Below are positions 57,300 to 64,000 of a DNA stretch of 64,000 nucleotides, piece by piece. This stretch comes from Pomphorhynchus laevis. Its lineage: Eukaryota; Acanthocephala; Palaeacanthocephala; Echinorhynchida; Pomphorhynchidae. The translations under genes and the position numbers were made by a program. The stretch lies in the NCBI GenBank assembly GCA_012934845.2, contig WNNJ02003588.1, forward strand, positions 1-64,000, written 5' to 3'. Every line of letters starts with the position of its first letter. The stretch's first letter is position 1. The notes under the pieces were generated by a model. That model ran no database searches, was not told the origin of the DNA, and was given only the letters and a program-made list of their open reading frames with translations.

Positions 57300-57840
57300 A
57301 GAAGGAGGATGCGGACGAGTAAGAGTGACAAGAAAATGATCAGACAAACCAGGATCAGTAATTGACAAGGAGGTATAGTCATTGAAGCAGTTAGGAACAG
57401 CAATGATGTCGAGAGCACAGCCGAGAACATGAGTTGGGCTTCTTGAAAGTAATTTATAGTTAAAATCAGAAAAAAAGATTAAAGAAGATACGTGATGGGG
57501 CAACTGAACCTGGGCAGTAAACAATCACAAGTTCCATAGGGAAGGAGTTGATAATCTGCATATGAGTAATTCGAACGAAGTGTAATTGATGTTAGCTTAA
57601 TTTTACATAGAAACGTTGGGTGAAGAGCCAAGCCAACAATACCTCTATGGTTAGAAGCAGTCGATGTGACAGAGACTATCGGACGAGCTGATTTTACTAG
57701 AGAACAACCAGAGTGACATAGACGACGAATTGTAAGATCGTCGGAGTCAGAGTGCCAGAATTCGGTAATCCAGAGAATATCGATAGATAATCGATCGAAG
57801 ATATCGAGGAGCATATCAGCTTTATGAAGAATGGAACGAG
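57300..57840 (-). pseudogene. AP-endonuclease region of S2 inverted copy
   Basis: LLDIFDRLSIDILWITEFWH, DDLTIRRLCHSGCSLVKSA, HVLGCALDIIAVPNCFNDY and ITDPGLSDHFLVTLTR. The last block keeps the catalytic SDH. Frames change between the blocks. Confidence 0.65.
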
Positions 57841-58335
57841 TGTTGAAATAGACTAAGACGAAAAGTAAGCTCAGGAGCGATATCGACTAGCAAAGAAGAA
57901 AGGGGGAGAGACGGGACGCCATCGGATTTTTGGCCTTGTGTGTACGACGTGAAAATTTTCGTTGATTTGACGCATTGATAAGGTTGACTAGCCGTTTGTT
58001 TCACGTCGATGTTTCTCAATGCGAGCTAAATTGAGCTGGGCAATATCAGAAGGGAGTAGTCAGGAAAGATACGACAAGTAGATGAAGTGGTAAGAAGTTT
58101 AAAACGTTGTGAGAGTACCAATGATGCATGTTAACTATGTCGGAAAACGATTTTTAGTAGTGGAGGACTGAGATGATTGGATTTTGTGGATTTGTTTAAA
58201 CGGATAAAATATACTGAAGCGATAATATTGAAAAGGGACGGGTTATCATCAGAAAGAATTGTTGCTAGAATACACCTGAAAGCAGATACATCATCGAAGC
58301 GAGATTATGGAGAAGCAGATTCTGGAAGCTTTAAG

Positions 58336-58443
58336 TTAGATATGATAATACAGCGATCGCGTGAATAACTTAGATATGATAATACAGCGATATCGTGGAA
58401 GTGGTGGATCGCGCAATTAAGTTAGATATGATAATACAGCGAT
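58336..58443. repeat. Triplicated 22-base unit
   Basis: TTAGATATGATAATACAGCG followed by AT occurs at 58336, 58370 and 58422. It lies within the decayed ORF1 of the S2 inverted copy, whose homologue at about 48293 has it once. Confidence 0.7.
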
Positions 58444-58695
58444 TACGTGGAAGTTATGAACTGACATAGCTTGTAGGAGTAGAGGCAGAAGAGCAGGTAG
58501 AATTTGGAATGGCAGGGGTGCACAATGGAGAACTAAGATAGGTTGGAGCATGAGTGACCAGAGTGAACTGTTGAATTGGTTGATCGGAGATGTTACTGGG
58601 GGTGATTTTGACAGAAGGATGTAAATTATAGAGAAGTGATACGAGGAATGCAGAGTAAGGAGTACGTGTAGGAAAGAAAGAAGTATGAGATGTAT

Positions 58696-59143
58696 TTAGA
58701 TGGGGAAGGAATAGGAAAGAGGATGTACTAGATGAACAGCTTTATCGTTTGCATTATTAGAATGATGAAGATGAATGGAAGTTTTATCCGTAGTTGAACG
58801 AGGAATTTGTGTGAGATAAGGTTCAAGAATGGGATTATGTGATGCGAAGTTTGGTGTTGATGCGAGGGAAACGTCACAAACAGTATCGTTATGAGTGGTC
58901 GTATGTGAGACAGAAGTGGATGAGCAGGATAGTTGTAAAAGTTTTACTGATAAACAAAAATCACATGTAAACGGTTTACTTTGATACATCGAGCGGTCAG
59001 ATATTTTTATTCAAACAAGGGTACATACATCACAATCTTTACAATCGCATCCAACTTCCAAACTTGTATAACGATCATTGCATACCGACGATGAAGAGGC
59101 GTGATCAGGAACAGGGATTTGAGATCGAGCTTTTCTGATCATG
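58696..59143 (-). pseudogene. ORF1 zinc-finger part of S2 inverted copy
   Basis: It starts MIRKARSQIPVPDHASSSS, then YTSLEVGCDCKDCDVCTLV, then after a stop SKPFTCDFCLSVKLL. The Cys pairs match those at 47294 and 60197. The remaining part is Ser/Thr-rich. Confidence 0.6.
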
Positions 59144-59159
59144 ATATTTTATCGAGAGA

Positions 59160-59514
59160 TGAAGCTCAATCCGCGAGCGTAGCTTGAGGAACTGACAGGA
59201 AAAATCTCGAACTTTCAGGAAAAATCTGTAACTGACAGTAAAAATCTAGACATGAAAAATTGTAAGTGTTATAACCAAGACAGTTAGCAGTTAGTTTCCA
59301 ATTGCTGGTGTTTCCTGCTCTAGGGTGCTGATGTTTCCTTATAACAATAAGCTATTATGCATTCGTTATTTAATTTTATGAATAATAAAATTTAACAATA
59401 ATATTATTAATTAATAATTTATATATTAGTAATTTTTCTATTTTTCTAAACTATGAGTTTTCCTTTGATGTAGGAAACACAACACGTGATTTGGTTGTCC
59501 TTACAACAATGTAT
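59160..59514. other. Spacer
   Basis: A repeated phrase around CTGACAGGAAAAATCT/CTGACAGTAAAAATCT occurs near 59196-59250. No gene is seen. Confidence 0.35.
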
Positions 59515-59640
59515 GAACACTTTTGCTCGTTGCTGTTATTGTAACAGCCTAATCTCTACATGTCGAAGCTGCGTTTGTGCTAAATATGGTCGTTCTTGTT
59601 GGAACTGATTTGATAAAAACTGTGAAAGCGTAAAAGCGTA
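59515..59640 (+). pseudogene. Orphan Cys-rich fragment
   Basis: One frame reads FARCCYCNSLISTCRSCVCA, then KYGRSCWN, then after a TGA FDKNCES. The dense Cys pattern (CC-x2-C, C-x2-C-x-C, C) resembles zinc-binding modules in some retroelement ORFs, but I cannot assign it. The frame is short and interrupted. Confidence 0.3.
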
Positions 59641-60196
59641 CTACAACTTCGATCTGAACAACTTATACCCTCTACTAGTGCAAATCGTATTACTCGACAA
59701 CTACATAACACAAACTTAATTAATACTAGATTCTTTTACTAAAACAATATAATTGGTAAGCTCATTTACACCACCAACTCAACTCTCTTGTACTGCCAGC
59801 GACCCTGCAACTTGTTCAATATTAAATGCTAGCTTGGCGACTTACAATCTCCATTCTAGTAAATATTTTAACAATTTTACTGATAGCACTTTTTCGACGC
59901 AAATTCCATCATTTGAAAAAAAGCTTAAAAAAAGTTTGAGATAAAATAACATACAAACAAATTTTTGTATCACAGTAGCGAACAAATAAAGAAAATTTAT
60001 AACTGTTCTAGCAAATTACAATTGACGTCGCTCTGCAGCAAATTACAATGCGAAATCAAGAAAATTGAAACAATTCTGGATTAGTCAACTCAATCCTTAT
60101 TGAAATCTTTATTGAAAAAGATTTATTGGACACAATCTTTATTGAAATCTACACGAGAGACTTTACTCTGATAAAGTCTGAATATACATACATATA
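59640..60196. other. Probable 5' UTR and upstream spacer of the next LINE
   Basis: No convincing coding sequence is seen. Imperfect direct repeats (AGCAAATTACAATT at 60010 and AGCAAATTACAATG at 60037; ATCTTTATTGAAA near 60106 and 60138) precede the LINE start. Confidence 0.35.
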
Positions 60197-61357
60197 ATGG
60201 TCAAACAGAGGAAGACTACAAAGCGAGGTGATGCTGCCAAGTTCGTGGATTATCAGGTTCGGTGTTCAAGTGAAGATTGTCATGTGTGGACAAGTGTTTC
60301 AGTTCCCGGGGAAAAGAAAACAGCTCTGTCTAATGCATCTTTCTACTGCGGGTACTGCTGCGCATCTTTGATAAATGATTTGAAGACGGAATCTACCCCC
60401 TTGGTTGTCGGTCAGTCGAGTTGTAATTCTCTTGGACCCATATCAGCTCCACCAATTCCAAAAAGCATAAGTGCCGGTCAAAGTAAGGAAGTTCTTATTT
60501 CCAAATCTACTAAGAATGTTGAAAATTCCAGTCATAGTGATGGAAGCTATTCTAACTCTATATATCCCTCCTCAAGTCTTAACTCTATATATCCCTCCTC
60601 AAGTCTTGCAAATAATCCAATGAATATAGATTTAACTGTAGAGGGTGAGACTGTAGCCATGGATGTTCCAGTGCATTTACCTGATGTTACTAATGATGAA
60701 AATACATATTGTCAGGTTTTGAATCATGGTCATATGTCTGATAATGGGACTGTCAAAAAGAAGGAACAAGCGTCAACGATAAGTCAACATACACTATCCG
60801 CAGTGTCACGTGACAGTCTCGAATTGCAAATTGGTAATAATAGGAAACACACCGCTGATCGATGTAGATCTGTTATTCTGGCCAATGTAAGAGAATCTTT
60901 ATTTGAGAACGCACAAGTACGTCTTAACGAGGACGTCCAGAGTGTGAGATTTATATTGACGCAGGTACTTGGTTCTTGCAATGTGGATATTGTCAAACGT
61001 GTTAAACTCGTTGCATTATTTCGACTGGGTAAGCGTGATACACTTAGTAATAGGCCGCGTTTACTCAAGGCCGTATTTAGAGAGCAGTCACATGCTGAGT
61101 TAATTCTTCGGAATTCATATCGTTTAAAAGGATCCCACGTTAGTCTCTTAAAAGATCTTGACGCTCTTCAAAGGGAGAAATTGTCTCAAGCTAAGAAAGA
61201 ACTTGCATCTCGTGTTGCACTTGGTGAGAGCAATCTATGTGTGCAAAATTTTCAAGTAGTGAGGCGACGCATTCGAATCAGTTGGTCCCCATTAGATGTA
61301 TCGCCTCTCATGAATGTGGAGGGTTTTGGCAAGGTCTTACAGCATATAAGTGCCTAG
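60197..61357 (+). CDS. ORF1 of the CR1-like LINE
   Basis: The 386-residue ORF1 starts MVKQRKTTKRGDAAKF. A Cys-rich finger lies at about residues 20-56 (VRCSSEDCHVWTSVSVP, FYCGYCCASLI). A long Ser/Asn-rich linker contains a perfect 9-codon duplication (NSIYPSSSL twice). The C-terminal domain (residues about 215-370: CRSVILANVRESLFENAQ, LKAVFREQSHAELILRNSYR, REKLSQAKKELASRVALGE) looks like a nucleic-acid-binding fold with a helical end. It probably binds LINE RNA. The same domains are seen, broken, in S1 and S2. Confidence 0.8.
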   Translation: MVKQRKTTKRGDAAKFVDYQVRCSSEDCHVWTSVSVPGEKKTALSNASFYCGYCCASLINDLKTESTPLVVGQSSCNSLGPISAPPIPKSISAGQSKEVLISKSTKNVENSSHSDGSYSNSIYPSSSLNSIYPSSSLANNPMNIDLTVEGETVAMDVPVHLPDVTNDENTYCQVLNHGHMSDNGTVKKKEQASTISQHTLSAVSRDSLELQIGNNRKHTADRCRSVILANVRESLFENAQVRLNEDVQSVRFILTQVLGSCNVDIVKRVKLVALFRLGKRDTLSNRPRLLKAVFREQSHAELILRNSYRLKGSHVSLLKDLDALQREKLSQAKKELASRVALGESNLCVQNFQVVRRRIRISWSPLDVSPLMNVEGFGKVLQHISA

Positions 61358-64000
61358 CTGATTTGGGATCTGAAGTGTGTCAGATTGCTAGAGATGATAT
61401 TATTACTCGCACTGGTGTGAATAAAAGTCATAGTATATTTTATTGTAATGTTCGGAGCTTGTTACAGAAAGTCGATGAGCTAAAGTTTAGGATCGAGTCT
61501 GTTAATCCAATTATAGTTGGTATTACAGAATCTTGGCTTAATTGTGATGTATCCGATGCTGAGGTATCCATCCCAGGCTATTCTTTGTTCCGTAGTGATC
61601 GGATAGGGGGTAGGGGTGGTGGCGTAGCTCTCTTTATGAGAGACAAAGTTAAGGTGCGCGTTTTGAGTAAGTCGTCTATTGATAGAGTTGAGAGTTTGTG
61701 GTGTCAGGTGAAGTTTGATAACAGCTCACCCATCATACTGGGTCTTGTGTATCGTGCTCCTAAGGCAATATCTAAGAAACTCATTGAAGAGATAGAGTTG
61801 TATACGCGAGGAGATTGTGATACTGTGATAATTGGGGATCTGAATATGCCAGATGTTGAATGGACTTCGAATACGGTTCTTCCTACTTGTGATAGTGAAT
61901 CTTGTGACCTTATGGAGTGTTTTGCTTATTGTGGTCTTGCTCAATTTGTTGATTTACATACTCGCTTTTCAAGTTGTAGTTCTTCCCTTCTTGATCTTTG
62001 CCTATCGACAAACAGTCAATTAATCAGTAGTATCCAATATGATTCTCCTGTTGGTTTGTCTGATCACTGTGTAGTTAAAGTTTTGCTAAATTTACAAATG
62101 AGGGTGTTTCATCATGCTCGGTACAAACGTCAGATTAATGTTTTTCGGGCGAACTATGATGCTATTACATCAAAGCTGCATAGAGTAAGTTGGCCTGATC
62201 CGGCTGTTGTCGGAGTTGACGAGGCCTGGGATCATTTTCGCGTGACGCTTTATTCTCTAATGGTAAAATTCTCACCTTTGAAGTCTAAGACTAGTCGGAA
62301 AAGCGCTCGTTGGTTTGATACTGAGCTGGCTACTGCGATGAAGGCTCGTGACTTCAGTTTCAAATGCTTTAAGGGTGGGTTTGTGAATATGGTGGTTATA
62401 AGCAGGCGAGAAATTTCTTCAATTCTTTAAAGCGACATAAGCGCTATTTATTTGAAAATGGTCTAGCTCATAGTTGTAGACATGATCCCAAAGCTCTCTT
62501 TCTATATGTGAATAGTAGTAGGAACGCTAATAAAACAATTGGCCAATATTTTGATAGCGTTATTGAAGACGACCTTGCTGAGATGTTCTCAAGGCATTTT
62601 TACTTGTACAAAGAGACTACAAACGAGTATTCTGAACCTATCCAAAACAGTGAAACGATAAGAGGTGCTAGTGTTTCATATCCTAGTTTAGACATAGCTA
62701 ATTTGATAACTCCCGAGAAAGTTTTAGCTGAACTGCATCGTCTTAAAGAGACAAACTCCAAAGGTGCTGATTTGTTACCTTCGATATATCTTCGTCGAAT
62801 AGCAGACTCAATATATACACCACTTTGTAACATATTTCGACAATCTATTATTGATACGAATCTTCCAAAAGAGTGGAAACAATCGATCATTCACCCCATC
62901 TTCAAAAAGGGTGATAGATCTTCAGTAGACAATTATAGACCAGTAAGTATTACTTGCTTATGTTGTAGAATGTTAGAGCGAATTATACATGGTTATATGG
63001 TCAAGTTTTATAGTGAGAATAATGTAATAGCTTCTGAGCAACATGGTTTCCGTAAGGGTTATTCGACAGTTACTAATCTACTCGCTGCCCATCTTGATTG
63101 GTCAGCTAATAAAGCCGTATCAATTGCTACTGACATCATATTCTTCGATTTCTCTAAGGCATTTGACAGAGTAGACCATAGACTCCTCCTAAATAAACTA
63201 GAGAAAAGTGGCATTCCATTCTTGCTTGTTAGATGGATTGAATCGTTTTTAAGCAATCGTAGTTATTGTGTGCATGTAGATAATTTTTACTCTTCTTCGC
63301 GGCCATGTAATATAGGGGTGCCTCAAGGTTCAGTATTGGGTCCATTGTTATTTAGTGTCTACATCAACGATATCCCGGAATTTATTGATTCTCGGATGCT
63401 TTTATATGCAGACGATTTGAAAATCTGGCGGGCAATTCGTTCACCCAATGATATAGTCAAACTGCAACGGGATATCGATGAAGTCGAAAATTGGGCTCTG
63501 CTCAATAGGTTGATTGTAAATATATCAAAATGCAAACATTTACGTGTTCGTGGCGGAAATGCTCAATCTTTAGTTAATTATAGCTTTCAAAGCAGTGATA
63601 TAGAACGAGTGAACAAATATAAGGACTTGGGAGTGTGGATAAACAGTGATTTGAGTACCGTCACACATACTGAACATGCTTGTTCAAATGCGTTGGGGAT
63701 AATCGGTCAACTTCGACGCACTTTCATTGCACTTAATCAATTTGCCCTACGTCCGCTAATCTTTGCTCATGTGTTGAGCCGTCTTCTATATGCTGCGCCG
63801 TGTGTGTATCCCCAAAATTCAAAAGAACATATTAGTTCAGAGAGGGTACTTCATAGAGCTACCAAGCTAGCACCGCAACTGAAATTTTTGTCGTACCCTG
63901 ATCGATTAAAAGCACTTAGACTTGAGACTGTCACGTGGACCCGCCGGTACATCGATATGAGTATGGTCTGGCAAATTCTTAATGATTTGGATCATCCACT
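61237..64000 (+). pseudogene. ORF2 of the CR1-like LINE, AP-endonuclease plus RT
   Basis: ORF2 could start at ATG 61237 or be reached by translational coupling from ORF1. The endonuclease blocks are SIFYCNVRSLLQKVDELKF, IVGITESWLNCDV, GRGGGVALFMRDKV, VIIGDLNMPDVEW, SLLDLCLST and LSDHCVVKVLL. A frame change near 62380 (stop at 62430) separates this part from the rest. The sequence after it stays open to the window end: WKQSIIHPIFKKGDRSSVDN, NYRPVSITCLCCRMLERII, EQHGFRKGYSTVTNLLA, FFDFSKAFDRVDHRLLL, GVPQGSVLGPLLFSVYIND and the catalytic LLYADDLKIW. A thumb region follows. With one break it is a young copy. Confidence 0.85.

Larger units (their letters stand above)
54700..59160 (-). mobile_element. 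CR1-like LINE, family S2, inverted copy
   Basis: Minus-strand order: ORF1 zinc finger (59143-58700), ORF1 second domain (58300-57900), AP-endonuclease (57840-57300), middle (57300-56680), RT (56670-55798), and C-terminus (55798-54711). The C-terminus is split by an S1 tail at 55229-55635. It is homologous along its length to 47290-53820, so the two copies form a large inverted repeat around the TIMM9-like gene. Frame breaks are many. Confidence 0.75.
60197..64000 (+). mobile_element. CR1-like LINE, nearly intact, cut by window end
   Basis: ORF1 (60197-61357) and ORF2 (61237 onward) overlap by 121 bases in different frames. ORF2 has an AP-endonuclease and a full RT. The only break I see is a frame change near 62380. 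The 3' end lies outside the window. The RT resembles CR1-group elements known from many invertebrates, including flatworms. Its ORF1 is related to those of S1 and S2. Confidence 0.85.

Overview
The window is nuclear DNA from an AT-rich invertebrate animal genome. It uses the standard stop codons, has a spliced Y-box gene, and carries several retrotransposon lineages at high density. A flatworm or another lophotrochozoan would fit, but nothing in the sequence fixes the taxon. Only two host genes can be supported: a nine-exon Y-box/cold-shock-domain gene (19244-28633, + strand) and a compact intronless TIMM9-like gene (54328-54639, + strand). Almost everything else is retroelement sequence or AT-rich DNA.

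Layout. 1-2700 holds broken pieces of a Naiad-type Penelope-like element (PLE). 3300-9910 has two copies of one APE-type LINE family with zinc-knuckle ORF1 (family R), placed head to head. 10262-12152 is the best Naiad copy, with the GIY-YIG nuclease upstream of the reverse transcriptase (RT). 12550-13740 is a third, ORF1-only copy of family R. 13740-19240 is AT-rich and contains a run of Naiad terminal repeats and a cluster of four perfect hairpins. 19244-28633 is the Y-box gene, with a Naiad fragment in intron 4 and a LINE fragment in intron 6. 29095-36270 is a thicket of Naiad RT ends, a canonical PLE with C-terminal GIY-YIG and hammerhead ribozyme (33119-33985), and a separate hammerhead-bearing short repeat (31750-32453).

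36290-39710, 47230-53825 and 54700-59160 are copies of two related CR1-like LINE families, S1 and S2. Their coding strand is strikingly pyrimidine-rich, and S1 has twice inserted into S2. 41040-45440 is an apparently intact two-ORF LINE with a gag-like ORF1 and an ORF2 made of RT plus an R2-like CCHC/restriction-like endonuclease. The ORFs are joined by a likely -1 frameshift site. 60197-64000 is a nearly intact CR1-like LINE that runs off the window.

The strongest candidates for something little described are the RLE-type LINE with a zinc-knuckle ORF1 and a putative frameshift signal, the permuted Naiad PLE with a conserved criss-cross pairing module, and the two different kinds of hammerhead ribozyme in one locus. 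All product calls rest on reading motifs by eye. No database search was run.
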